Origin: Rhizoctonia solani
Lineage: Eukaryota; Basidiomycota; Agaricomycetes; Cantharellales; Ceratobasidiaceae
Assembly (NCBI RefSeq): GCF_016906535.1
Contig: NC_057381.1
Span: 310,001 to 374,000 of the forward strand
DNA: 64,000 nt
Reading direction: 5' to 3'
The notes under the pieces were generated by a model. It saw only the letters and a program-made list of their open reading frames with translations, did not search any database and was not told the DNA's origin. The position numbers and the translations under genes were made by a program. Position 1 is the stretch's first letter. Each line of letters starts with the position of its first letter. Below are positions 44,583 through 55,237 of the stretch, one piece after another.

Positions 44583-45934
44583 ATGGCTACCCGCTCCAGG
44601 ACAGCCTCTCGAGCCCAATCCCCTTTTGATCAGGGATACATGGAACCCACACTTCTGTCAGCCACCCCTGTCGAGTATGGCAAGGTATCCCTCAAACAAG
44701 TCACACGGCTCCTCCTTGGCCTCCTTGGCCAAGTTGAATGCCTTGAGCAAGAAATCGCCAAAATCAAGGAAGCCGGAATTGAGACCCAGATGAATGTTGA
44801 AAATATTTCCCAAACCGTCAATGTTGTCAAGGATGGGCTTAGGTCCCTCCAGTCCCATGGCCCTTGCACACCCAAAGGACCCCAAGCCAAAGTTGTGGAA
44901 GAGACGCCATGCCCCTTACCAAAAACCAAGCCTGTTGGATTGGTTAGTGGGGTCCCCTTCTGGTCAGAAGCACCTAAAGTCCTCCCCAGCCTGGCCCAGC
45001 CAACCCCAAGAAGAGCCGCTCCCCCGCAAGTCCCATCTCCCCCTCCATCTCCGCGTCTCCGATCCCCAATCGGAACAACTGCCCTCCACCTCCGGCTACA
45101 GTCGCCACCTATCCTGCTCTGGTCAAGGTTGACCACCCCAATGCCTACACAGGCAAAATAGGGAGCGAGGCCAAGCAATGGCTGACTTGGATGTTAGCCT
45201 GGACCCGCCTTAATTCGCGGATGTTCCCTACCAATCAAGAGGTCCTTTCCTTCCTCTTGATGAACATGAAGGACTCTGCTGGAGCGTGGGCCCACCCACA
45301 CCTTGACCAGCTTGGATCACACCGAGCTATCATCCAAACCGTCGAGGGCTTCAAATTGGAATTCCTGGCAGCATTTGGCAACCCTGACGCCACAAGGGCC
45401 GCCAAGCGGAAAATCACCACCCTAACTCAGTCTGGCACATGCGCAGACTACATTACAAAGTTCAGAACCCTGGCAATGGAACTGGACTGGAACGACGCGG
45501 CCCTTTGAGGCCAGTTTGCCTGCGGCCTCCACTGGGAGGTCAGCCGTCAAATTGCAACCCGCGAACGCCGCCCCCATACCCTCCTTGAGCTGCAAAATGC
45601 AGCACTTGTCATTGACAACACTCTCCGCAAAGAGCGTGCTAGCCACCCACCAAGGGATAATAAGTCTAGCAAACCATCTAACCCCGCAAGGGGGACAAGT
45701 ACCGGTCAAGCCACATCTGGTTCAAAGAGACTCTCCAACGACCCCAACTTTGTGTTGGAAGAAGAACAAAATCGCCGCCGCGCCGCTGGCGCCTGCATCA
45801 AGTGCGGCAAGATGGGCCACAAGTTTGCGGAATGCCGCACGGGCTGGAAAGCCACCCCTATTGAGGAAAAGGGGAAGGCTAAGGAAACCACCAAGATTGG
45901 CAAAAACTCTGAGTACCAATTGGGAAAAGAGTAA
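44583..45934 (+). pseudogene. gag of the inner gypsy element, frameshift and nonsense
   Basis: Starts MATRSRTASRAQSPFDQGYM. The N-terminal coiled coil and Pro-rich linker are in one frame to about 45040-45090, where a one-base shift occurs. The core then reads YPALVKVDHPNAYTGKIG ... LDWNDAAL, followed by TGA at 45506-45508 where the sister copies have Cys (LCGQFA). The knuckle CIKCGKMGHKFAEC follows. It cannot make a full Gag as assembled. Confidence 0.88.
45922..45928 (+). promoter_or_regulatory. -1 frameshift heptamer of the inner element
   Basis: TTG GGA AAA GAG TAA; G_GGA_AAA at the gag end. The -1 frame continues (RVRVPAAARKDPKDSG) until the mini-element insertion at 46002. Confidence 0.7.
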
Positions 45935-46001
45935 GGGTACCTGCTGCCGCGCGCAAGGACCCCAAGGACTCTGGCCACACATTCAAAATTTGTAATATAT
46001 C

Positions 46002-46174
46002 TGTCCTGGACACAGTCACATGACCAGTACAAGTGGTTGCATGCTGGCCCAAGCCCAAATTTGGGGGGTAGCAGGTGTAATCATGGGTTGTCAGCAGAGG
46101 AATAATAGGGCTCTATGGCTTAGTGGTCAAGCTGGTTCAATTCCAGCTAGTTCTATTTTCCTCTGTTTATGACA
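46002..46174 (+). mobile_element. 173-bp mini-element, copy 2
   Basis: From TGTCCTGGACACAG to GTTTATGACA, flanked by ATATC (45997-46001, 46175-46179). The T-arm hairpin is perfect here: AGCTGG-TTCAATT-CCAGCT. It separates the frameshift site from the protease domain of the inner pol. Its last six bases, ATGACA, supply an ATG in frame with the rest of pol. Confidence 0.9.
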
Positions 46175-49100
46175 ATATCTAATAGTAACAATAGAAACGC
46201 CCCCCTCTTCACAATTTCAATTCAGCCAGAAAGAAAAGCGGAACAACTAGAAGTCCTGATTGACTCAGGCGCCACATCTTCCTTCATGAACCCACGTACC
46301 GCGGAATCACTCCGCCTCCCACTCATTGACCTTCCCACTCCATGTACCGTTACCATGCTTGATGGGTCGAGCCCCCAGGCAGGCAAAATCTGGAAAAAAG
46401 CCAACTTAACCTTCTCCTTTGATGGCAAATCAATGACCAAAACCTTCCTCATTTGCAATACAGGGTCCCATGCTGCCATTCTAGGATTAAAATGGTTGGA
46501 CGCACATAACCCAGAAATTGATTGGAACGCGCGGACCCTCTCCTTTCCCCATACACCACCCAAACACGTGGCTATTGCCAAAGAAGAGGAAGCTGACAAA
46601 AACCCTCTTGAAGGAATACCCCCCAAGTACCACCAGTACGCCAAAGTATTCGGGGAGGAAGAATTCAATAAGCTTCCCCCACACCGGCATTACAACATTG
46701 GGATTGAACTCACAGAGGAAGGACCCCTCAACTTGCCCCTTTACAGCATGACCAACGCCAAGTCCGCCACACTCAAGGACTGGCTTAAGGACAAGCTAAA
46801 GGCTGGGAAGATCCGTCCCAGTAAATCCTTGATCAGCTCCCCCGTCATGTTTGTCCCCAAAAAGGATGGTTCCCGTCGTTTGGTCGTTGACTACCGTTGT
46901 CTCAACAACCAGACTAAGAAGAATGTCTACCCATTACCCTGTCCTGATGACCTAATGGCCCAGCTCCGCAGTGCCAAGGTCTTCACTAAACTAGACTTAC
47001 GATGGGGTTACAACAACGTCCAAGTTAAGGAAGGAGACAAATGGAAAACCGCCTTCCGCACCAAGTACAGCCTTTACGAGTCCCTGGTAATGACATTTGG
47101 CCTAACCAACGCCCCTGCAGCCTTCCAACACTTCATGAACAAACTGTTTAAAGACTTGCTGGATGTATGCATCATCATCTACCTTGATGACATCCTGATT
47201 TATTCCAAGGATGACGCATCACACACCCAACATGTTCATGAAGTCTTATGCCGCCTCATGGAAAACCAATTGTTTTGTAAAGCGTCTAAGTGTACATTCC
47301 ACGTTGCCTCAGTGGAGTACCTAGGAATAATTGTATCAGATAAGGGATTCAGCCTGGATAAGCTCAAAATCCAGGCAATCCAGGAATGGCCTACACCCAC
47401 TAAGGTCAAAGAAGTACAATCGTTCCTAGGGTTTGCCAACTTCCTACGCCGCTTTGTCGCCAATTTTAGCCACATGGCCAGGCCGTTACACAACCTGGTC
47501 AAAAAGGATACACCATGGAAGTGGGATACTAGGGAGCAAGAAGCTTTCCAAGGGTTAAAGGACGCCATTACCAACGCACCAGTACTTTGTCACGCAGACC
47601 CATTAAAACCCTACTTCCTGGAAACAGATGCCTCAGGAGCAGCACTAGGGTCCATACTCAGCCAACAACAGGAAGACGGTCGTCTCCATCCGCTAGGCTT
47701 CCTATCCAAGTCATTCAAGGGGGCCAAGCAGAACTATGACACCCATGACAAAGAACTCTTAGCTATCATCTGCTCCTTCAAATACTGGCGCATTTTCTTG
47801 GAAGGAACCACCCACCCTGTCACTGTATTCACGGACCACCGCAACCTGGAGTACTGGAAGGAGTCCCAAACATTCAACCGTTGCCACGCTCAATGGCACC
47901 TACTATTAGCAGGGTATAACTTCCAAATTGTTTACCGCCCAGGAAAGCAGTCCGGAAAACCTGATGCCCTTTCACAACGAGCCGATCATGCCAACATTCC
48001 ACCCGCCGCCCAGACCATGCTCCCTGACCCTGTATTTGCCAACGTGGCCCTGGTAACTCCTGAGAAGGAACTCCAACGTCAGATTGAGGCTGCCTTGGAC
48101 CAAGACAAATCCCTGGAGGAAATACTACAATTCCTCCAAAATGAGTCAAAGGCTCCCGCATCAATAAAACGTGCCTTTAGGGATTACAAAATAGAAGCAG
48201 GCTTGCTATTTTACCAAGGAAGGATTGTAGTACCGGACGTTGGGACATTGAGAACGGATCTACTTTGTATATTCCACGACAGCCCCCTAGCTGGCCACCC
48301 AGGCAGGCAACGGACCCTAGAACTGGTATCCAGGAACTACTACTGGCCTGGCATCCAAGCTGACACATACTGGCATGTTGATTCTTGCAAAACATGCCAA
48401 CAAATCAGGAAACCCAGGTACGGGTCTATCCCTCCTCAGCCTCTAGAACTCCCATCACGCCTGTGGCAACATGTGTCATACGACATGATAGTGGACCTGC
48501 CCAAAGACGGAAATAGTGACTCTATCCTGGTCATTGTGGATAGTTTTACCAAGTACGTGATCCTGGTGGAGTGTTCTAAGAAGCTTAAAGCTCCGGAGCT
48601 GGCAGACCTATTCCTGCGCCATGTATGGAAACGCTACGGCATGCCTGAAAAGACAGTATCAGACCGCGGACGGGTTTTCAACAACAAATTCCTGAAGGCC
48701 CTGTACCAACGCCTGGGAATAGATCCACACTTCTTGTCGGCCTACCATCCTCAAAGTGACGGGCAGACAGAGCGTGTAAATCCCACGGTCAAACACTTCT
48801 TACGGGCTTACTCAGGGGTAAACCAGAAAGACTGGGTCAAGTGGCTACCAATGGAGGAATCTGCCTACAACAACGCAGTACATAGCTCAACAGGCAAATC
48901 TCCTTTTAAAGCACTATACAGTTGGGAACCTTCCTTAACTCCAAGTAACGTTCCAACAGACGTCCCTGAGGCAGACAATCTAGCAACTCAGATGGAATTA
49001 CAATGGCGGGAAATAGAAGCAGCACTCCGGCAATCAAAGACACGCATGGTGGCCAGGGAAGCAGGAGAACCACTCAAGTTTGAAATTGGGGAAGAAGCCT

Positions 49101-49555
49101 GGCTAGACGCCAAAAACGTGAAGCTAAAGACCCTGAGTCCAAAGCTAACTGAACAACGCCTAGGCCCCTTCAAAATAACCAAAAGAATCTCCAACAGAGC
49201 ATACCGCCTAGAACTCCTGCCAACAATGAGAATCCACAACGTTTTCTACGTGGGCCTTCTGTCAAAAGTCAAAAGGGACAAAAAGCGCAGCTTTGAGAAC
49301 CGCCCTCCACCTGTCACCGTGGACAGGGAAGAGGAATACAAGGTGGAAGGAATCACTGATGCTGAGGAACAAAACGGAAAATGGTTCTTCCAAGTCAAAT
49401 GGAAGGGTTATGGGTCTGAAGAAAACACATGGGAGCCACAAGAAAACCTAAAAAACGCCGAAAAATTTTTAGAAAAATACGAAAAAGAAATGAAAAAGAA
49501 GGCCCTTGGCGCTGCCAAGGCCCTTAGAGGGGGGCAGTGTCGTAGACACATTTGA
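46169..49555 (+). CDS. pol polyprotein of the inner gypsy element, 1128 residues, open
   Basis: Domains in order: aspartic protease (LIDSGATSSF, about residues 31-40); RT ([15 protein letters not shown], about 225-240; YLDDILIYS, about 338-346); RNase H (LETDASGAALGS, about 486-497; YDTHDKELLAI); integrase HHCC zinc finger (H...H...SCKTCQQIRKP); integrase core with D in YDMIVDLP, D in SDRGRVF and E in GQTERVN; GPFKITKRI linker; C-terminal chromodomain (EEEYKVEGITDAEE, WFFQVKWKGYGSEENTWEP). All catalytic residues are present. The frame starts at the ATG given by the nested mini-element and ends in the first bases of the 3' LTR (CRRHI, TGA). The natural product would be Gag-Pol by -1 slippage, no longer possible because of the insertion and the broken gag. 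Confidence 0.95.
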   Translation: MTISNSNNRNAPLFTISIQPERKAEQLEVLIDSGATSSFMNPRTAESLRLPLIDLPTPCTVTMLDGSSPQAGKIWKKANLTFSFDGKSMTKTFLICNTGSHAAILGLKWLDAHNPEIDWNARTLSFPHTPPKHVAIAKEEEADKNPLEGIPPKYHQYAKVFGEEEFNKLPPHRHYNIGIELTEEGPLNLPLYSMTNAKSATLKDWLKDKLKAGKIRPSKSLISSPVMFVPKKDGSRRLVVDYRCLNNQTKKNVYPLPCPDDLMAQLRSAKVFTKLDLRWGYNNVQVKEGDKWKTAFRTKYSLYESLVMTFGLTNAPAAFQHFMNKLFKDLLDVCIIIYLDDILIYSKDDASHTQHVHEVLCRLMENQLFCKASKCTFHVASVEYLGIIVSDKGFSLDKLKIQAIQEWPTPTKVKEVQSFLGFANFLRRFVANFSHMARPLHNLVKKDTPWKWDTREQEAFQGLKDAITNAPVLCHADPLKPYFLETDASGAALGSILSQQQEDGRLHPLGFLSKSFKGAKQNYDTHDKELLAIICSFKYWRIFLEGTTHPVTVFTDHRNLEYWKESQTFNRCHAQWHLLLAGYNFQIVYRPGKQSGKPDALSQRADHANIPPAAQTMLPDPVFANVALVTPEKELQRQIEAALDQDKSLEEILQFLQNESKAPASIKRAFRDYKIEAGLLFYQGRIVVPDVGTLRTDLLCIFHDSPLAGHPGRQRTLELVSRNYYWPGIQADTYWHVDSCKTCQQIRKPRYGSIPPQPLELPSRLWQHVSYDMIVDLPKDGNSDSILVIVDSFTKYVILVECSKKLKAPELADLFLRHVWKRYGMPEKTVSDRGRVFNNKFLKALYQRLGIDPHFLSAYHPQSDGQTERVNPTVKHFLRAYSGVNQKDWVKWLPMEESAYNNAVHSSTGKSPFKALYSWEPSLTPSNVPTDVPEADNLATQMELQWREIEAALRQSKTRMVAREAGEPLKFEIGEEAWLDAKNVKLKTLSPKLTEQRLGPFKITKRISNRAYRLELLPTMRIHNVFYVGLLSKVKRDKKRSFENRPPPVTVDREEEYKVEGITDAEEQNGKWFFQVKWKGYGSEENTWEPQENLKNAEKFLEKYEKEMKKKALGAAKALRGGQCRRHI

Positions 49556-50110
49556 TACCAGGGAATTTATTCCCATTTTCTCAGATTTAAACGAAGACTA
49601 ACAGACAACATTTTCAATCACGTGACTCCGGCGCTTATATCATACGCTAAGCGCCAAGCCATGTCCCCACCCGCACTTACCTCAGCATACGTAGCCACCT
49701 CCACCTGATGACATCACTATGACACGTCAGTGACACGTATGCGTGAGTAAGGCCGACTGCGGATTGGGGTTCTTATTGGTTATGGTATTGCATATATTGT
49801 ATTTGTAATTAGTTCACCTCTGTAATATATAAGGAGGCCAACCAACCATGGTAACACCCAGGTTGATTACCTCTTGTTGCATCCACCATTGTACAAGGGC
49901 CTTACAGCCCAGTAAAAACACTTAGCTACATGCCTTAAGCGTTGGTCTCACTGTACATACGTAGCTCACCACCGCCATACAGCGCGTGGTCATTGTAGAT
50001 AGTAGTTTGTTGTTGTAGGTAGACTCCTCGCCGCCTTACGCGGTACATACTCAGTTCTATACAGCCTTAAGCGCCCGCTACCTTGACGCCCCTTAAGGAC
50101 GTCTAGGACA
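49538..50110 (+). repeat. 3' LTR of the inner gypsy element (LTR-A)
   Basis: TGTCGTAGACACATTTG...GTCTAGGACA, 573 bp, the same length as the 5' LTR. By eye it differs at roughly ten positions, all transitions and most at CpG. Confidence 0.93.
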
Positions 50111-51899
50111 CTTGGCAATCATCCGTTCATTCAAGTACTGGCGGATCTTCTTGGAAGGAACCCTTCACCCCATCACTGTATTCACCAATCACCAAAACTT
50201 GGAATACTGGAAGGAGTCCCAGACATTCAACTGCCGCCATGCTAGATGGCACCTACTGCTAGCCGGCTACAACTTCCAGATTGTGTACAGGCCCGGAAAA
50301 CAATTGGGGAAGCCAGATGCTTTATCACAACAATTGGATCATGCGGATATTCCACCCAAACCCCAGTCCATGCTACCAAACCAGGTATTTGCCAATATTG
50401 CCTTGGTTACTCCGGAAAAAGAACTACAACAGCAGATTGAGTCATCCCTGGATCAAGACAAGTCCCTGGAGGAAATTCTCCAATTCCTGCAGAATGAGTC
50501 CAAAGCACCCCCCTCCATCAAACGTGCATTTAAGGATTATGAGATGGAGGCTGGCCTACTCTTCTACCAAGGACAAATTGTAGTCCCTGACGTGGGGACA
50601 CTAAGAACAGATCTACTGCATATCTTCCATGACAGCCCCTTGGCAGGACACCCGGGTAGGCAACGCACGCTAGAGTTGGTATCAAGAAGCTACTACTGGC
50701 CGGGCATCCGTGCTGATACGTACTGGCATGTGGATTCCTGTGAGGTATGCCAACGGATTAGAAAGCCAAGATACACATCAATTCCCCCTCAGCTGCTGGA
50801 ACTCCCAGTTAGACCCTGGCAGCACGTGTCTTACAACATGATAGTGGACCTACCTAAGGACGGAAACACAGACTTGATCCTGGTAATCATTGACAGTTTC
50901 ACTAAGTACGGGATCTTTGTAAAATGCTCCAAGAAGCTCAAGGCACCCGAGCTAGCGGAGCTATTCCTGGAAAACGTATGGAAGCGCCATGGCATGCCAG
51001 AAAAAACCATATCCAACAGAGGCAGGGTCTTCAACAACAAGTTCTTACGTGCCCTGTACAAACGCCTTGGCATTGATCCCCATTTCTCCTCTGCCTATCA
51101 CCCCCAGAGCAACGGACAAATGGAACGCGTCAATCCCTCAATTGAACACTTCCTCAGGGCTTACTCAGGGGTAAACCAAAGGGACTGGACCAGATGGCTT
51201 CCCATGGCAGAGTTTGCATACAACAATGCCATACATAGCAGCACGGGCAAAACACCCTTCAAAGCCCTGTACGGATGGGAACCCACATTAACCCCGTCAA
51301 ATATGCCAATGGACGTTCCAGAGGCAGATGACCTTGCCCAGACAATGGAGGCACAATGGAAGGAAGTGGAAGCAGCACTCCGGCAATCTAAGCAACAAAT
51401 GATAGCTGGAGAAAGTGGGAACCCAACAGAATTTGAGATTGGAGAAGAGGTTTGGCTGGACGCCAAGAATGTTAACCTCAAAACCCTGAGTCCCAAACTA
51501 ACGGAACAACAACTAGGGCCATTCAGGGTTACTGAAAAGATCTCTGACCAAGCTTACCGCCTGGAACTTCCCCCAACAATGCAGATCCACAACGTCTTCT
51601 ATGTAGGACTTTTATCTAAAGTTAAAAGGGACAAGAAGCGCGCCTTTGAGAATTGCCCCCCACCAGTCACCGTAGACAGAGAAGAAGAGTACAAGGTGGA
51701 AGGGATTACCAATGCCAAAGAAAGGGATGGGAAATGGTTTTTCCAAGTCAAGTGGAAGGGATACGGGTCCAAGGAAAACACATGGGAACCCCAAGAAAAC
51801 TTAAAAAACACCAAAAATTTTTTAGAAAAGTACGAAAAAGACATGAGAAAAAAGGCCCTTGGCGCTGCCAAGGCCCTTAAGAGGGGGGCAGTGTTGTAG
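50111..51899 (+). pseudogene. pol of the outer gypsy element, 3' part (RNase H end, integrase, chromodomain)
   Basis: This resumes at RNase H (LAIIRSFKYWRIFLEG) and carries the HHCC finger (HVDSCEVCQRIRKPR), integrase core and chromodomain (EEEYKVEGITNAKE, WFFQVKWKGYGSKENTWEP). It is open to TGA 51897-51899, inside the 3' LTR. Two integrase catalytic Asp residues are Asn (YNMIVDLP and SNRGRVF, where the inner copy has YDMIVDLP and SDRGRVF), both explained by G-to-A. So this integrase is inactive even if the split were repaired. Confidence 0.92.
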
Positions 51900-52475
51900 A
51901 CACATTTGATACCAGGGAATTTATTCCCATTTTCTCGATTTTGAATGAAGGCAAACGGACAACATTTTCAATCACGTGACTTTGGCGCTTATATCATATG
52001 CTAAGCGCCAAGCCACGTCCCCATCCGCGCTTACTTCAGCATACGTAGCCACCTCCACTTGATGACATCACTATGACACGTCAGTGACACGTATGCATGA
52101 GTAAGGCCAACTACGGATTGGGGTTCTTATTTGATACGGTTTTGCATATAGTTGTATTTGTAATTAGGTAGCTCTGTAATATGTAAGGAGGCCAACCAAC
52201 CATGGTAACACCCAGGTCAATTACCTCTTGTTGCATCCCACGTTGTACAAGGGCCTTACAGCCCAGCAACTCCTACTCAGTCACTTAGCCTACACTGCCT
52301 TAAGCGGCTTCTGCGTTGTACTTACCTAGCTCATCATTGCCCTTACAGCCTTGATCATTGTAGTATAGCTGGTTGTTGTTGTAGGATAGCTTGCCACCGC
52401 CTTATGCGGTTTCTACTTAGTCACACCCGGCCGCAAGCGCCCTCCTCCTTGACGTCCTTACAGACGTCTAGGACA
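51892..52475 (+). repeat. 3' LTR of the outer gypsy element (LTR-A)
   Basis: 584 bp, TGTTGTAGACACATTTG...GTCTAGGACA, preceded by the polypurine tract AAGAGGGGGGCAG and followed by the CATGG duplication. Confidence 0.93.
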
Positions 52476-52644
52476 CATGGTCACATGACCAGTACAAGTG
52501 GTTGTATGCTGGCCCAAGCCCAAATTTGGGGGGTATCAGGTGTAATCATGGGTTGTCAGCAGAGGAATAATAGGGCTCTATGGCTTAGTGGTCAAGCTGG
52601 TTCAATTCCAGCTAGTTCTATTTTCCTCTGTTTATGACAGAGTA
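52476..52644 (+). mobile_element. 173-bp mini-element copy 3, right 159 bp with target duplications
   Basis: CATGG (52476-52480) is the duplication made by the outer gypsy. The element resumes at 52481 (TCACATGACCAGTACAAG) and ends GTTTATGACA at 52639, followed by GAGTA (52640-52644), matching 39397-39401. The D-arm/T-arm core is intact with a perfect T-arm stem. Confidence 0.88.
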
Positions 52645-52802
52645 GCTGGATAAGGGCTGTTTGCCAAGGATGCTGGACATTGGAAGGGAGGTTAATGAGT
52701 GGTATTCTACTTGGTGTCTCTATCTACATGGTTTGTATATGTTAATATGACTTGTGCAACAATACTGGTGTTAAGAGTTGTGTAAGTACAGGAGTAAGAA
52801 AG
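52645..52802 (-). repeat. remnant ending in an LTR-C terminus
   Basis: On the minus strand, 52769-52802 reads TTTCTTACTCCTGTAC...CTCTTAACA, the end of LTR-C, cut by LTR-A at 52803. The adjoining 52645-52768 continues the minus-strand coding remnant of 39184-39396. This suggests the remnant is the internal part of an LTR-C element. Confidence 0.5.
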
Positions 52803-53381
52803 TGTTGTAGACACATTCAATACCAGGGAATTTATTCCCATTTTCTTGATTTTAAACAAAGGCAAACGGACAACATTTTTGAACACGTGACTTTGGCGCT
52901 TATATCATACGCTAAGCGCCAAGCCACGCCCCCACCCGCGCTGACCTCAGCATACATAGCCACCTCCACCTGATGACATCACTATGACACGTCAGTGACA
53001 TGTATGCATGAGTAAGGCCAACTGCGGATTGGGGTTCTTATTTGATACGGTATTGCATATAATTGTATTTGTAATTAGGTAGCTCTGTAATATATAAGGA
53101 GGCCAACTGACCATGGTAACACCCAGGTCAATTACCTCTTGTTGCATCCCTAATTTGTACAAGGCCTTAGGCCAGCAACTACTAAGTCACCACCTGTACT
53201 TGTTGCCTTAAGCAACTTCTCCATTGTAGACACATAGCTTGCCATTGTCACTAGGACTTTGGTCATTGTACTTAGATAGTTAGTTGTTGTAGGTAGCCTC
53301 CCCACCGCCTTAAGCGGTCCACTCAGTCCATACGGCCACAAGCGCCCGCTACCTAGATGACCCTTAAGGACGTCTAGGACA
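52803..53381 (+). repeat. 5' LTR of the third family-A element
   Basis: TGTTGTAGACACATTC...GTCTAGGACA, 579 bp, with TATATAAGG and the GGCGCTTA/TAAGCGCC inverted repeat. It sits against a truncated LTR-C end; the left flank is GAAAG. Its partner LTR is outside the window. Confidence 0.9.
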
Positions 53382-53888
53382 CTAGGTAATTGACCTTACA
53401 TTGGTTGCAAACCGTTCTGTACCCTACCCACTCAGATCCAACAAACAAGAGAGCCTCCTGTACTAGTACAAGGGAAATCAGGTGATTGGACTTGCCTTTT
53501 GCTGTTAATAATCAAACCAGCGTTGGTCCCACCTAGTACCAAATTACTACAAGGCAGACAGGTCTTAATCATCCGCATACCCCCGGTCACCGCACCCTCT
53601 ACCTGCAACCTTAGACAGTCAATCCACCCGCTTGCAGAAAACCTGCTCCACATCACGCCTGCTCACAGCTGCTGATTGGTTGAAAGGACTGTCCAACGCT
53701 AGGTTGGTTGAGACAAAGGTTTAGCGTTCAAGTAGTAAAGCAACCCATAAGTCCTGATATAGGCACCCTGGCTATTAGCCCCCATTTTCCCCACATTGCC
53801 CACCATTACCTCCCGCACCCCCTCTCACGCTTCCTCCCGCGCCTCCCAGCGCACCGCTTCCCACCAAGGCCGTTCCTACCCTCATGAA

Positions 53889-55237
53889 ATGGCAACCCGC
53901 TCCTGGAGCACCGCTTGTCCCCCGTCCCCTCTTGATCAAGGAGAGTTGGGACCCGCTATTTTGGCAACCGCCAATGAGCCAACAAGCCTTGAACCCAAGG
54001 TCTATGGGGAAATCTCCCTTGGCTGCACAATCTCCCTCCTCCTGGGATTGCAAACCAAGTCCTCCGGCTTGAACGGGAACTTGAGGAACAGAAGGAAGCC
54101 ACAAAGGAAGCCCAAGACTGGATGGGAGCAGTCAATCAAGCCCTTGCTTGCATCAAGACTAGGGGTGGAGCCCCACACACACCAGAAGACTGGAAACCTC
54201 CAGCAATCAAGGCCACACCCAGGCCCCTACCCAAAACCAACCCTCTTCCAGCGCCTAGTGCGCCCCTCATTGCCTGGGCTAACCCCACAAAAGCTCCCCC
54301 CGCCTTTGCACAGCCAACTCCCGTCCGGGCTCCCCCGCAAATCCATACTCCCCCTACATCTGCGCCTATCAGGCTCCAATCCCCCCAAGTCCCTCAACCA
54401 GTAGCTGCTTACCAGCCCCTGGTTAAGGTAGATCACCCTGATGCCTACACCAGGAAAATAGGGAACAAAGCCCGCCAATGGTTAACCAGGATGTTGGCAT
54501 GGGTACGCCTCAATCAGAGGATGTTTCCCACGGATCAGGAGACATTGTCATTCCTCCTGATGAACATGAAGGACGTGGCAGGAGCATGGGCGCACCCCCA
54601 TCTTGATCAACTTGGGTCCCACAGGGCCTTAATCCAAACAGTTGATGATTTTAGGACAGAGTTCTTGGCTGCATTTGGTAACCCAGATGCTATGCAAGCT
54701 GCCAAGCGGCAGATCACAAACCTTACTCAGACAGGCACCTGTGCTGAGTACATTACAAAGTTCAGGACCATTGCCATGGACCTGGACTGGAACAACGCCA
54801 CCCTCTGTGGGCAATTTGCACGTGGCCTCCACTGGGAGGTCAGCCGCCTTATTGCCACCCGCAAACGGCGCCCAACCACCCTCCTTGAGCTGCAGAATGC
54901 GGCCCTGGTCATTGATAACGCCCTCCGCAAGGAGCGTGCCAGCCACCCACCTAAGGGTAGTAAGTCTGGAACCTCCTCTTCCTCCACCCCCAATAGGGGG
55001 GCAAGTACCAGCCAACAGGCCACAAGACCAGGGCGCCTCTCCAGCAATCCCAACTTTGTCTCTGAGGAGGAGCAAAACCGCCGCCGGGCTGAGGGCCTAT
55101 GCATCAAGTGCAGCAAATTGGGCCACAAGTTTGCGGAATGCTGCACCGGCTGGAAGGCCACGCCTAAGGAGGAAGGCGTCAAAAAGGAATCCGCCAAATT
55201 AGGCAAAGAGTCTGGACCCAAATTGGGAAAAGACTAA
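53889..55237 (+). pseudogene. gag of the third family-A element, one frameshift
   Basis: Starts MATRSWSTACPPSPLDQGEL. At 54052-54054 an A run is one base shorter than in the outer copy (CAAACC against CAAAACC), shifting the frame. From there the other frame carries the gag core (ARQWLTRMLAWVRLNQRMFP, GTCAEYITKFRTIAMDLDWN) and the knuckle CIKCSKLGHKFAEC, ending KLGKD. Otherwise complete. Confidence 0.88.
55225..55231 (+). promoter_or_regulatory. -1 frameshift heptamer of the third family-A element
   Basis: TTG GGA AAA GAC TAA; G_GGA_AAA. The -1 frame (RLRVPAAARKDPKDSG) stays open into LIDSGATSSF. Confidence 0.75.

Larger units (their letters stand above)
43511..50110 (+). mobile_element. inner Ty3/gypsy chromovirus, family A
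   Basis: Identical-length LTRs (573 bp; 43511-44083 and 49538-50110) and the duplication CTTGG (43506-43510, 50111-50115) show insertion into the RNase H region of the outer element. The leader 44084-44582 has no gene. Gag is at 44583-45934, frameshift site at 45922-45928, a 173-bp mini-element at 46002-46174, pol at 46169-49555, and a polypurine tract TTAGAGGGGGGCAG just before the 3' LTR. It keeps most CpGs, so it is younger than its host. Gag is broken; pol is intact. Confidence 0.96.
39416..52475 (+). mobile_element. outer Ty3/gypsy chromovirus, family A, interrupted
   Basis: LTRs of exactly 584 bp at 39416-39999 and 51892-52475 and the duplication CATGG (39411-39415, 52476-52480) define it. 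The leader (40000-40513) carries no gene; it starts CTAGGTAACCAACC, where a primer-binding site would lie, but I cannot match a tRNA. Order: gag 40514-41866, frameshift site 41854-41860, pol 41860-43510 continuing at 50116-51899, polypurine tract AAGAGGGGGGCAG before the 3' LTR. It is dead: nonsense in gag, pol split by the inner element, and integrase active-site Asp changed to Asn. Confidence 0.95.
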
